Positions 12,223-23,729 of a stretch of 64,000 nt of DNA are shown piece after piece. Each line of letters starts with the position of its first letter. Positions within the stretch are counted from its first letter, which is position 1. The translations under genes and the position numbers were made by a program. The stretch comes from Sarcophilus harrisii (Eukaryota; Chordata; Mammalia; Dasyuromorphia; Dasyuridae): the NCBI RefSeq assembly GCF_902635505.1, contig NC_045427.1, positions 598,069,665-598,133,664 on the forward strand, read 5' to 3'. The notes below the pieces were generated by a model. The model saw nothing but the letters and a program-made list of their open reading frames with translations. It had not been told where the DNA came from and did no database searches.

Positions 12223-12479
12223 AATATCATCTAATCTAATTTGTGAAATCTGTGTTACACCAAACTGTAAAGGAGTTGTTTTACAGAAGCAGACAAAATA
12301 ATAAAATAATAAAATTCACCTGAAGAAAAAATGGGAATAGCAGGGGGGGAAGGGGGAAGAGAAAGAAAAAATAAATAACACTTCCAGAGCTCAAATGATG
12401 TATTATAAAGCAGTAATCATTAACAATTTTTATTATTTAATACTAAATAAAAAATTTGTAAGTACATCAGTGAAAGAGA

Positions 12480-12600
12480 ACCGATAAGCAATCAATTAGC
12501 ACTTATTAATGCCTATTATTTACCAGGGACTTTGAATTCTCATTGGAGAATACAAAGGCAAAAGCGAAACAATTCTACTCCAATCATTGGCAAGCAGGAG
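12480..12600 (-). mobile_element. L2 3' fragment
   Basis: It contains CAATTAGCACTTATTAATGC and ACCAGGGAC. Confidence 0.4.
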
Positions 12601-13044
12601 AGAAAAAAGGACCTCTGAGCTATGACCCTCAGAATAGCATCTATAAACAAGAAAGGAGGGTACTGTGAAAAGTTCCTAGGAAAGAGATGGGAGGTATTGG
12701 GGAGAAAATGACAGCAAAGAAAGATGGAATTTACACAGGACAAGATTTCAACAATCCAATTATGTGTAGGAAGATATTCCAGACCAGGGAAATTACCTTT
12801 GCCCTATGCCTTTAAAAAGCGGAATCCAGAGAGGTCATGGCAGTAAAGTGGATTAAGTCCTTGACTGACATTTACTAATCATGGGACAAAAATGCCAAGT
12901 CCCTTCACCTTGAGCCTCAATTTATTCTCGTATAGAATGGGAATGATATTTGTACAAAATTATTAATGACACTGTATAAGATTATGAGAAAAGCATCTTA
13001 TAAATCACAAAGCAAGAGATTAAGCAAATAAATGTGAGCTATAT

Positions 13045-13412
13045 TGTAGAGAGCAGGAACTCTGGAGAAGTATACTTGAAACAAGGTATTAACTCAGTGG
13101 AATTGATGAGAAAATGGTTCTCTAGTTCACATATATACTTAGTACTTAGTATGGTGATGTAATGGTTCTCTAGTTCACATATACTCAGTATAATGTAATT
13201 GTAATAGGGTATTTAATGGGGAAAAAGTGGAGGGTGGGACTGGTTGAGATTGGCAGACTACTGGATGAGACTGGGTCAGACTATGACAGACACAGACTGT
13301 GTAAGAGACAATAAAAACTTTGGACTCTATTCTTGTCCATTCTCGTGGTGTCTATCATGCTGAGACCAAGGCCCTTCCCGAGGACCTCCAGAAAGCTAGC
13401 CCAGACATTACA
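13045..13412 (+). mobile_element. Solo LTR of an endogenous retrovirus-like element
   Basis: This 368-bp unit starts TGTAGAGAGC and ends CCAGACATTACA. AATAAAAACTTTGG lies near 13310. The 6-bp target duplication CTATAT lies at 13039-13044 and 13413-13418. A block TGGTTCTCTAGTTCACATAT occurs twice within its first half, as enhancer-like duplications often do in LTRs. No internal viral region adjoins it. Confidence 0.85.
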
Positions 13413-14719
13413 CTATATTACTATAACTTGAGGAGTTCCAACACAACCTAATACCTAAGTTTCTGTTTTTATGGTGGTAGCCACAGAAGTCTGTAGTACA
13501 TACCTTACTGTTCAACTAAAGCAGGAGACAACCAAGACCTCCATACATAGGTCTCTTCCTACCACAACTGGATCTCTGGCCATCAAACTATAATTGTTTA
13601 CTTTTACTCAACATTCCATTCAGTCTTGTCAGAAACCCCAATTCTAACCTCTGATTTACCCTTAGAATTAAGAATACTTTTTTTTTTAAGTATCCTAATA
13701 TTTCTATATCAATACTAATACATATGCACTTCTGTTGTGACTTTTTATTAGCCATCATGTTCCATACTTCCTGGCTTGGCCCAGCTCTCAATCAGGGTTT
13801 CCTCTGTCCTACTCCCACCCACGAACCATGCTGACACAGCAAATGTAAAACTCTATAGCTTAAACAACAGGATAGTGTTTACTTAATATGGTAAATATTA
13901 CTGCTTAATGACAAGTTGTGGGCTTTAAGTTTACATTTCTTACTGGTTACTAGAATACATCCTTCAGTGATTAAAAGGGGCCAACAAGCTTTTACGAAAA
14001 AGTTGTGTCCAATAAGGCAAACCAACAAAAACAGTAAATACAATAAGCTACATATGACTAAAAACTGAAATTTCTTTTAAAAAATGCATCCATAAATATA
14101 GGTGAACTTTTAAAATGAAATAACTGGAGTTTGTGACAAAGATCAAACGGGGAGAAGGCAGTAGAGAGGGGAAAAAATTATCCAAAGAATTTAAATTGAC
14201 TAACATAAAAACTAGCATAGTCAAAAAAGTTTTAAGAAGTAAAAATTTAAATAGCATAAAATAAAATTCAAGCAGTGTGCTCATTTTCATTCATGAAAGC
14301 ATGCGCAAGTATTTGTAAGAAACTGTAAGCAAATCCAATTTAATCTACAATTATAAATTGATGGATGAGAGTAAATCTTAAATAATTTAAAAATACAATT
14401 GTCAGTGAATGAATGATTCACATAAGTATGTAGTTTAAAAATTTGACATAAGATTTGACATACCACATGTCAAAATAGAATTAGATCAAATAACAAAATG
14501 TACCAAGGTCTCAACAACAGAAGAATTCAAAACCTTTTATATTTTTGATCTGGAGATACTAAGAAAAGTATGTTTTGAAACTTTTTACAATAAGAAAAGA
14601 ACACAATTGAAACACTTCATAACTTACAATTTACTTCCATTTGGAAGCAAATTTTTACTTATCCCAGAATTCATCCAAAGTATATTTTTGCTTCGATCTC
14701 CATTTCTATAAAACTTTTA

Positions 14720-14900
14720 AGGTCCGAGACATTTTCCTATCCTATGAAGTGACTATAGGCATTAAAAATACTATTATCCTTAATTTACAGATGTGAAAAT
14801 TAAGAGGTCAGATGATTTATTTGCCAAGATTAAATTCAGGTTAACTGACTCCAGAGCTTACTGGTCTGGTCTCTTCATTTGCAACTCTATGCTGCCATAC
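14720..14900 (-). mobile_element. MIR-type SINE
   Basis: It contains TTAATTTACAGATGTGAAAA and GACTCCAGAGC, and ends CTATGCTGCCATAC. Confidence 0.55.
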
Positions 14901-14924
14901 TGTTCAAAATAAGTGCTTAGTCAA

Positions 14925-15245
14925 GTCAACATGTATTTATTGAGTATCTACTATAACAGGACAAATACTATATACTGTGGATACCAAAAAAGGCAAAAAC
15001 AGCCTCTGTCCTCAAGTTCCCAGTCTAATTCTAGTGGAGTAAGAGACTACATACAAACAACTATGGACAAACAAGATAACAGAATAAATTGAAGGCAATC
15101 ATACAAAGCAGCAATATTAAGAAGGGAGCAGAATAGGACTTTTACAAGCCAGATTTTATCAGAGGCTTGAAAAAAGCTAGAGAAACCAGGAAGGAGAGAT
15201 AAGGAGGGAGAAAATTTTAGTTTAGAAGGCAACCTAGCAACCAAT
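14925..15245 (-). mobile_element. L2 3' fragment
   Basis: It contains CAACATGTATTTATTGAGTA, CCTCTGTCCTCAAG and GAGGCTTGAAAAAAGC, in L2 order. Confidence 0.55.
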
Positions 15246-15674
15246 CAGGTTAGGAATAGTAGGTGACATGTTTATTTCTTGAGATATAGGGCTGTCAACA
15301 TCTTTAGAATCACAAAAAAGATAATCTTAAAAGAAAAACACAACCAAAGATCATTACATTTGTAATAAAAGAGAAGTATTTCAGAAAACCAGCTGTCTGT
15401 GACTCAAAACAGCAAGCTCAGTTTTCACTGTACATGTAACATTGCTCTGCAGCTGCCCGTTGGATGACCCCACTGCCAAAATATGCTGGAATCATAATTC
15501 ACATTTAAGACCTAGAGGCAAAACATTTTCTTTAAAGTGCTTTAGATGATTAAGAATTCTACCTTTTCTAAGCATCCAAAACCTGAAGGATAAGCACCGG
15601 ACATGGATTTTTATTATAAGGAATACCTAGATGAGAAAATCCCACTTACCAATACAGATCAGCACCTCCTGGGC

Positions 15675-15830
15675 TAGATGAGAGTATGAGAAAACTGCCT
15701 AGAACGCTAAGAGGATTAAATGACTTTTCCAGAGTCCCAGACAGTATCAGAAGCAGGTGGGACTTGAACCTAGGTTCTTCTAGCTCCAGAGGCCAGCTTC
15801 TTTTCATTATGCCATACTACATCTCATTCA
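15675..15830 (-). mobile_element. MIR-type SINE
   Basis: It contains GGGACTTGAACCTAGGTTCT and CATTATGCCATACTACATC. Confidence 0.55.
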
Positions 15831-16021
15831 AAAAAGTGCTTTTGTCAGCAAATTTATTCATATGTAACATTTTTCCTGCCATTCAAAAAAAAAAATATGA
15901 CCCAATGCTATTGTATCTGTAAGGCTGAAAAAATTAAATACAAAAAAAGTAATCACACATTTGAAAGTACATAACAAAACCTTAAAATTGCTGATTACAC
16001 TCATCAATTAAACTAAGCTCT

Positions 16022-16735
16022 AAAGTGGTGGCAGTGTCAAATGGAGAAATAGGGCATCTTGGAGAGATGTTGAAAAGGTAAAATCAACAAGGCTTGGGAA
16101 CGCTTTTGAAGGGGGTAAGAGAGACTGAGGAATCCAAGATGACTCCTAAGTTGTGTACTGGGAGGATGATGTTGCTCTCTACAGTAATGAAGAAAATAAA
16201 AAGATGGGGAGGATGTAGGGGGAAAGAGCATTAGTGCCATTTTAGACATCCAAGCAGAGACATCTGAAAAGTAATTGGAGATTTGAAATTGGAAGGTTAG
16301 CACAGAGTTTGAGCCAGATCATAAAGATTTGAGATTCACCAACATATAGATGATAATTAAATCCATGAGAGCTAATGAAAAGCACCAAGTGAAATAATAC
16401 AGAAAAAGAGGGCCCAGGACAGAACCCTGGGGGACACCTGCAGATGAGATGGAATCTCAAGAGGATTCTGCAAAGGAGGTGGAACAGTCAGATAATGAGG
16501 AAGAAAAACAGAAAGGAGAACTCTCTAGGTTCTGAAAACTTAAAGAGAAAAGAGTGGGTCAAGGAGGAGACTATGATTCTGTTGAGTATCAGATTGAAGA
16601 GAGGTCAAAGAGACTGAGAACTGAGAAAAGTTCATCTGATTAGGCAGTCAAGAAATCATTAATAACTTTGGAGAGAGCAATTTCAGTGGAATAACAGGGT
16701 CTGAAGCTGGATTATAAAGGGTTAACAAGAAAGGA
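16022..16735 (-). mobile_element. L2 LINE reverse-transcriptase region
   Basis: Minus-strand translation contains SSHGFNYHLYVGESQIF, a decayed YADDSQIY catalytic motif preceded by the usual HGFNY, and VSAWMSKMAL (L2 consensus STWMS). The RT active site is lost. Confidence 0.8.
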
Positions 16736-17844
16736 AGAGGAGAGAAAGTTATTATTAACATAAATTACATTTTAAAGAAATTGACAAGTCATTCCATACA
16801 ACAAATACTTAATTATATAAAACAAACTTGTAGTGAAAAATAATCATATTTGGGGTATATGGGTTAAACAGAAGTAGAATGTAAAGTACTACAGCTTTTT
16901 GTTAATAAAAGAGAGAAATTAAAGGAATATACTTGAATTCCTTTTCCAAAGTTCAAAATTAGTCAATTATTCTATTGAAAATAGATTTTTAAAGTGATTT
17001 AAGTCCAAAATCCATTCTTTTACTACATTTACAAAATTCTATAGTATTTCACTCAAAATGTCATCATTAAAAGTAAAAGTCATAAACAGGTGCCACAGAA
17101 CTCTGAAACTGACTTTCTGATATCAAATGTCATTCAATTTGTTATCATTAGGTCAAAGACTGGAACCTAAAAAAGGAAAAATTCTCTTCTTCCTAGGAAA
17201 TATGTTTAACTGTATGAATTAGTTTGTTTTAAACAGAGGTTTTTATTTTCAATCCATTATGTTGTTATGACTTTTTATTCCTTAACTACTATTATATACC
17301 AATTACATAAGGTAATAACACAACATAAAGGTATGTTGTGATTTAAATAAAATCCAATATATGAAAACTTGGTTTTTCTTTTTTCATTCAAACAGGGAAA
17401 AAAAGTCCTTCAACATCTCCATGAATTTTTTTCCTACCTAGAAAATGAAAATAGCAAATATTTGCCTACAGAAGTACTTAAAATAGTGCACATGTTTAAA
17501 TTTAATATTTATATATCTCTTCCTTCAAATGGATGATTAAATATTGTCCTTTTTTTCCTTTGATCCACATGGTGCTCTCATGTAAAAATATGTAAAAACT
17601 CCCTCTATCAATGAAGATCAACAATTGTGCAATTTGGTCTAAGATTTCCTTGGGGGTAACAGAGAGCTTAACAGGCTTGCCCAAAGGGTTGTCGAATAAA
17701 GATGTGTCAAAGCTTTGAAGGACCTAATGAACTTCATGCTGCTTCTTACAACCTTCACAACTCCTCCCTTCCCATCGCGTTGTAGTGGTGATGTCTATAT
17801 TTCTGTCACACCTAGAGTGGTTTGCCACTAAACCTTCTTTAGGC

Positions 17845-17945
17845 TCTTTTCACAGATGAGGAAACTGAGGCAAACAGGGTTAAGTGATTAAAGGGTCACA
17901 TCATACACCTAGTGTTTCAGGCCAGACTTAAACCCATGAAGATAA
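17845..17945 (-). mobile_element. MIR-type SINE fragment
   Basis: It contains CACAGATGAGGAAACTGAGG, AGGGTTAAGTGA and GGGTCACA. Confidence 0.55.
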
Positions 17946-20900
17946 GGAAATTGAGGCTCAGAGTTTAAATAATCCTTGTCAGTTCTAAATCTATGATCCA
18001 ACAAAGATAGTGAAAGAATAAATTCCAACTCAAGTTACAGACTTCAGAGTGCTCAGTTCACCAAATGTCCTTCCTTCTATTTAACTCCTCAGAAATTAGT
18101 GCTCTACAAATAAAAGAACATTAAAGTAGTATTTTCAGGATTATAAAAATAATCTTTTCATTTTAAAGGGCAATGAGTTTTTCTTTAAAATTTATGAGAT
18201 TCCTCTCAAATAGACTATTAGCAATTGAACAGATTCTAAAAGGAAGAGAAATGGTACGGGTAGATTTTGTATTATTAATTTCTACCAGATCCTTCACTTA
18301 AAAAGAATATAAAAAACCCAGACAATCATTCTTCTTCATCAAGAACTAAATAATACCAGTCCAACTTATTTTGTTATTATTTCATCAGTCAAAATGTATA
18401 AATATGTTGTAAAGTACTTCAAAATGCAATTTACTAGTTAACACTTTCTACTGTGATGCATGATCCTTAACCTAAAGGAAGAAGCAAATAAATACAGCAA
18501 AGTAAAGATCTACTACACTCTCCTTTTCCCTCTTTCTCCTTCTCCCTCTCCCTCTCTGAATATGGGTCCAATTTTATAAAAGAAGTTGTGATCAAGGAAG
18601 AAAACTGCCAAGATCCCTACAAATCCATATATTCCAAGCTTTCAATGAATACATCAACATTTCTTCTAACAGGAAGAAAAGCACTGTCATATAAAAGATA
18701 TTAGATGGGAGAAGGAGGACAGGAAAGAAATCATCCTATTATTAACCTAGAATCCCTTAATAACTAGTACAAGATCATGAACAAAAATATAAAATATCAA
18801 TTGTTATTTTTTCAAATTAAAAAGTCTTATCTTTGATTTTAATAATTAATCTCATACGATATTGGCAAGTTTTCAGAACATCTTTTCTAAAATGATCTTT
18901 ATATTTATTGTCTTATGAGTGTGTATGTGTATTGTGTGGAGAGAGACAGAGACAGAGTAAGGACTAGCAGAGGGAGGAGGGTAGATCCCTCTATAACAGT
19001 GAAGTGGACATTCCTCCAAAATGCAGATCACCATCTAGCCACACCTACCTATCTTGTCCATGCCTTTCAAGTAAGTTTTACAAAAAGGATTCATCCAATT
19101 GACTAGGAGGCCTTCCTTATCTTGAAGGAGTAAGGATATCTTTGGAATCCAAGGCAGTATAACCATTATCTCTCGATCTTATTATGTGGTCAATAAAATT
19201 TTTATTTATTCATGCATTTCATTGATAAAATCAAAATTCAATCTAATGCCAATAAAAATATTACACAAAAATCACAGTTGTACAAAATATGTAAAATGCC
19301 AAACTGCCAAAATTAACTTTTTTTGGCCACAATCTATAATCTACAAAACCCAGATGACTACCAAATATTCTAAAGAGAAAATAAAACATCATCCATAACT
19401 GAACAGCAAAGATAATGGTAGCAAGATAGTATAAAATAAAGCATAATTTAAACAATATTTTAAAATTTTTAAATGACAATTTTAAATTTTTATTTTCACT
19501 TCATACCAAGCAGCACTGGAATTTTTCTCTTCCCCCAGAGAAAAAATTCTAAAAAGATCAGAGCAACAGCACAGATTTTTTTCCACCTGACATTATGACT
19601 GAAAACTAAGTTGGTCTATAATTCCAGTTAGAAATGCTTAAACTATTTATTTTAAAAGCTAATTTTGTTACATAGGGAAAGGCATCAGGAAAGTAGAACA
19701 CGCTTGTTTTAATGTTATTACTAAAATATTAATTCTAAACCAAATGGAGAATGGAACAGAATTAAGGCTAAAAAAGATGCCTTATATCCTCCAGCACAAC
19801 TGTCACATTGGCTGGTGTTATGGCCATTCGGTGATTAATTTTGAATTCTCTCTAAATTACATCATATTCTTGAATCTCTAAACTATAACAAACATCAGGA
19901 AAATTTTTTCATGATACAACCACTAGTGGAAAAAAAAAAAAAGCAAGCACTTAACTGTCGATAAACTTGGAATAAAACCATGCTATTTTACTCTGCCTAC
20001 CTATATCACAAAGAAGAAACAAGAGGAAAGTCTTTTTCCCCTTTATGGTACACGATAGTTATGATAAAGTTCTCCCAGATGAATGAATTTTTGCTTCCAA
20101 GAGACCTATCTTGAAAGGTAAATTCTAAACTGGACCATTGGATCTGATTGAATGCATCAGCGTCTTCGAAGTTCAAACACTCTTGATTAACACAGCGAGA
20201 GCAAAGAGAGCCCTTTCTGGCGTGGAAGGGCTTTTCCAGCGGCCAGATTTGTTACTAATGACATCAGTGCAGCATTTTGCACTTGCTCTTCTGAGAAAGC
20301 CTGAGGTACCAAGGAGCAGCAGCAGCGGCCCGAGATGACTCTTCTAACTTGAAACATTGGGGACCTGGGCACAGGCTCCTTTTCCAGAACATCGGAAAGC
20401 GACAGCGAGAGAGAGCCCGTAGGAAGGCTGCGGCATCCCTCTCAGCAGGGCTCCGCTTAATAAATAATAAAGAGATCGATAACTAGACCGTGCTCCACGT
20501 GCCCAGGCAGCTCTGCTGCAAACCCTTCCCTGCAGCAGGTGAATCCGAAGTGACCTCAGGGCCGCCTTCTCGGAGTGAGGGGCAGGAGCCTCCCACCCGG
20601 CGCGAGGTGTCACGCCGAGGAGCAGAGAGGAGGGGGCGGGGGCCGCCGGGTGACCTTGAAGGAGCCCGCCCCGCGCCCAGGGGGCGAGGCCGGCGCGCCC
20701 AAGCTCGGCCCAGCAGCCGCAGCCCCCTCCCCGGCCGCAGCTCGGGGCCGTCCGGCGCAAGCCTGCCTCGGCCTCCCGGCGCGGCCCAGACACGCCCCCT
20801 CCCGGAGCCCCCGCGACTTCCGAGGCCGGACCAACGGTCTCTCGGGCCGGCTGGGGCCGGGCGGGGGCGGCCCGCCGCCGGGGCGGGGCGCGGGCCGAGC

Positions 20901-20959
20901 AGCCCCGCCGCGGGAGAGAAGAGAAGACGTGGGCAGGGTGGCCCCGCCGCGGCTCTTAC

Positions 20960-21480
20960 CTCCAGTCGTCACAGGGTCCGCCACCGCCGCCTCTTCGGCT
21001 GGAGCCCCCAGCCCGGGGCGGACGAGGCCTCTGCTGAGAGACCCTGGGCCGGGGCCGGGGCCGGGGCCGAGGCGGCGGGACTCGGGCTCTGGGAGGGATG
21101 AAGCAGGAGGGTCTGACCGCCGTTCATCCCCTGCGTCCGCCGCCCTGTCAGCCCGACTCCACCCGCGCCGCACTCATCCCCGCCGCGAGGCTCCCCCGCA
21201 CCCCCAGCACGCGCTTCGGCCGCCGCCGCCGCTCCTCGGCTTCCCGAAAACAGCGCCGGCAACCGCCCCGCTGCCTTCTCTACGCGGTCCCCCGCTCTCG
21301 GCTCAGTCCGCGCCCCCGCCTCCTCGCTAGCCGGTCACCGCGCGCACGCGCGCCCCTTCTCCTCGGGCCCCTCCCTCTGGGCTCCGCGACAGGCACGCGC
21401 ACCCTTCCCACGCCCCTTTTCGTCAGTCCCCTCGACTCCCCGAACACGCCCTATCCCTCTCTCCCTCTCTGAAGGGCGCG
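20960..21480 (-). other. MYO9A: MYO9A non-coding first exon (inferred)
   Basis: A consensus donor reading on the minus strand (GACTGGAG followed by gtaagagc) closes an exon at 20960, in the left half of the CpG island. In human, MYO9A (an unconventional myosin with a RhoGAP domain) lies head-to-head with SENP8 on the opposite strand and begins with a non-coding exon. I find no long minus-strand open frame between 1 and 20.9 kb resembling its first coding exon, so that exon would lie left of the window. The upper edge is uncertain. Confidence 0.4.
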
Positions 21481-21559
21481 CTTGCGTGCGACACTCTTCG
21501 CCTCCATTTCCCCCGCCCCCCCCCTTTTTTTTTTTTTTTGCTCCGTTACTACGACTGTT

Positions 21560-21742
21560 AATGACGCCTGACTTTCTCACTCCAAGCACGATGTCGCAAA
21601 GGTAGAACGGGTAGAAAGGAAGACTGAGCTGGGTTTGCGACGGCTGCCCTCGCTTTACGGTGCGCGCTGGGGGGGAGGGAAGGGGGAAGGCTTGGCGCGA
21701 GCCAAAACGGAGGCGCGTCCCGGGGGGCGAAGCCCGAGGCAG
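21560..21742 (+). other. SENP8: SENP8 non-coding first exon (inferred)
   Basis: A consensus plus-strand donor, GAGGCAG followed by gtaagagg, ends an exon at 21742 inside the CpG island. In mammals SENP8 has a non-coding 5' exon spliced to the single coding exon; here the acceptor would be at 32127, giving an intron of about 10.4 kb. The start of transcription is not marked by a TATA box, and 21560 is only a guess from where the T-rich stretch ends. The donor is seen directly; the link to SENP8 is from synteny. Confidence 0.45.
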
Positions 21743-22117
21743 GTAAGAGGGCGGCAGCAGCCGATGTAAGCCGGTGCTGCGGAGCTGAGGAGGGCCAGTC
21801 GCTCGCGTGGGAAGGGCTGGGATGGGGCAGCTTGTCCCCCTGGCCCCGCCCCCGGCAGTCTGTCTCTTCTGAAATCTGGAAAGGAAAGCCAGGCCGCGGC
21901 TCCGAGGGTCTCGGGGACGCCCTCCCCGCGGTCTGCCACCCGAGACGGCGGCGGTGCTGGGCGAGGAAGGGGAAGGGCGGCTCTCCTTGAGGCGAGGACC
22001 CCCCCACACGCACGCACACGCACGTGCCGCACGTTCCACGTGAGTGAGCGAAGGACCCTGAGGCGGGAGGGAGTCTCCCCGCTTCCCTCCTCCCTTTCCC
22101 CAGCCCTTTACCTGGGA

Positions 22118-22142
22118 CGGCGGCGGCGGCGGCGGCGGCGGC
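22118..22142. repeat. (CGG)8 trinucleotide repeat in CpG island
   Basis: Eight uninterrupted CGG units lie in the right part of the CpG island, just past the minus-strand donor-like sequence at 22110-22112. The repeat is downstream of the SENP8 exon 1 donor, so it is intronic for SENP8, or exonic for an upstream MYO9A start. Confidence 0.9.
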
Positions 22143-22749
22143 TTGGGATTCTCCCCCCCCCCGCTACCCGCGCAGCAAGGGCCGCCTGGCGGAGGGCTCT
22201 GCTCACTGTGAGCTCCCTGAAGCCCCATCGGCGCTACCCGGGGCTGCACCTGCCAGAACCCCGGGGACTCGTCTTGGGGCAAACTGTCAGCCAAGCCTCC
22301 CACGGCAGAAGGCAACTTTGTATACTTGTCAGCCCGCCCAGACCTTGCTGGGAATTCCCAGGCTCTGACCTGAAGACCTAGGAGGAGCAGCTGTTCCCCT
22401 CCTCCACCTCGCGGCTCCTGCCCCCATTGAGTGAGTCTGGAAGGGGGGCGGGGAACCCTGCCTCGGGTTCCTCATTAAACGAGCTCACCCTATTATCTCT
22501 CCGTTGTTAAACAGCTTCCTGTCATCCGTGCCCAGTTTGGGAGAAGGCTTTGAAGTTTTAAAAAAATTAATTTACATGTCGTATTATGTGGTAAGCCACA
22601 AGCCCCCTATTTTAGATATTTTTCTTCCGCAAACAAATAATTATTTTAGTCGGCTGATATTATTACCCTACATTCTTGAACTACTGGGCAGTTACTGCAT
22701 ACTTTCCCAGGCGTCCTCAGTTGCTCTTCACAGAAATAGTCAAGGCAAG

Positions 22750-22860
22750 TGTTCCCATTTTATAGATGAGGAAACAAGCTAGAGAGGCTAATTTGATCAG
22801 GGTCACATAGGAAGTGGCAGGACTCGGCCTAGAACCCTAGTCATCAGACTTCCACTCCAA
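22750..22860 (-). mobile_element. MIR-type SINE
   Basis: It contains CCCATTTTATAGATGAGGAA, GGTCACATAGG and AGACTTCCACTCC. Confidence 0.6.
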
Positions 22861-22892
22861 TGGGCTTTGGGCTAAAACGAATCTCGATAGCC

Positions 22893-23012
22893 GCCAGTGT
22901 AATTTAGTGGAAAGAGCTTAGGACAGATTGAACCCCTTATGTAAATCGAGGATGGGAATATCCACAATATGTACTTGACTGTCATAAAATGCTACATAAA
23001 TATTGCTTTGGA
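22893..23012 (+). mobile_element. MIR-type SINE, decayed
   Basis: It starts AGTGTAATTTAGTGGAAAGA and ends near AAATGCTACATAAATATTG. Confidence 0.5.
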
Positions 23013-23642
23013 CCCGCCCTCTAGCAGTTTTATATTCCCAGGAATGAGAAATATTTAACAACTATGAATCCAAGATAGTATTTGTAAATGCCATATTAAA
23101 TGATGGATATAAACGTATAAAGAGTTGATTGTATATGATATAATTAAGTAAAACGTGTTATTCCTGATAATTTTGTTTGAATAAAGTTGAGCTAGATTAA
23201 AAGAATTCTTAAAGTACCTTCCAACTTTTAACAAGCTAGAAATCTAAGACCCATACCTATATGTTTAAACTTGAGATGTGAATTTCTGTATAAAAGATTT
23301 AAAAACCCTTTTGCTTCACAGATGAACATAGTAGATATTGTTGGAATGTTGAGTTGGAAAGCTTATTTAGACAGCCCGGGAGGGGAGAAGAAACTTTGTT
23401 ACTTTTTTAATTCCAAGATTATTTGTATACAGTGAGGGGAAACTAATATTTTAAAAATCTAGGTAATCTTCCTGAATATGAATATGAAATCTACTTCTCA
23501 AAGCTATTTGTTAAATGGTTTATCCATATTACTTAGTTATCTTAAGGAGATAATTTTATGGATAGTGAATCCTGGAGGTTGGAAAACCTAGCTTCAAATT
23601 TTTCTTTTGACACATTGGAGTTCATAGTACCCGGTCGCGGAG

Positions 23643-23729
23643 TGCCCCTCACTCCGAGAAGGCGGCGGGCCCTGAGGTCACTTCGGATTCACCTGCTGCA
23701 GGGAAGGGTTTGCAGCAGAACTGCCTGGG
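23643..23729 (-). repeat. Inverted copy of CpG-island segment 20502-20584
   Basis: 87 bp match the reverse complement of 83 bp in the promoter island, with one 4-bp insertion and one substitution. The GC-rich copy sits abruptly in AT-rich intron. It is not a known mobile element. Confidence 0.92.

Larger units (their letters stand above)
1..20959. other. Inferred MYO9A intron 1 (no host coding exon seen)
   Basis: No conserved protein-coding exon is recognised here on either strand. The stretch is AT-rich and built largely from decayed L2, MIR, L1 and SINE copies, plus two solo LTRs, listed separately. Parts where I see nothing recognisable are about 1700-2240, 2470-3680, 4800-6260, 7700-8000, 8240-9040, 10970-11480, 13420-14710, 15830-16020, 16740-17840 and 17950-20480. 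Assignment to MYO9A rests on synteny and the minus-strand donor at 20960. Confidence 0.5.
20480..22450. promoter_or_regulatory. CpG island, likely MYO9A/SENP8 bidirectional promoter
   Basis: This roughly 2-kb stretch is very GC- and CpG-rich and is bounded on both sides by AT-rich DNA. It holds many GC boxes (GGGGCGGGG), an NRF1-like GCGCACGCGCG at about 21341-21351, and E-boxes (CACGTG) near 22022 and 22037. There is no TATA box. Splice donors point left on the minus strand (20960) and right on the plus strand (21742), so transcription probably diverges from about 21.45-21.6 kb. The length, composition and synteny support a broad housekeeping-type promoter shared by two genes. Several long open frames here arise from the composition and are not called as genes. 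Confidence 0.8.

Noticed and set aside
1-20959. Search for MYO9A coding exons
   Set aside because: No minus-strand stretch resembles the myosin N-terminus with flanking splice sites. The coding exons must lie left of the window.
20344-22315. Long open frames on both strands in the CpG island (up to 326 residues)
   Set aside because: They overlap one another in several frames, are Pro/Arg/Gly/Ala-rich and match no family. They reflect GC-rich DNA with few stop codons.
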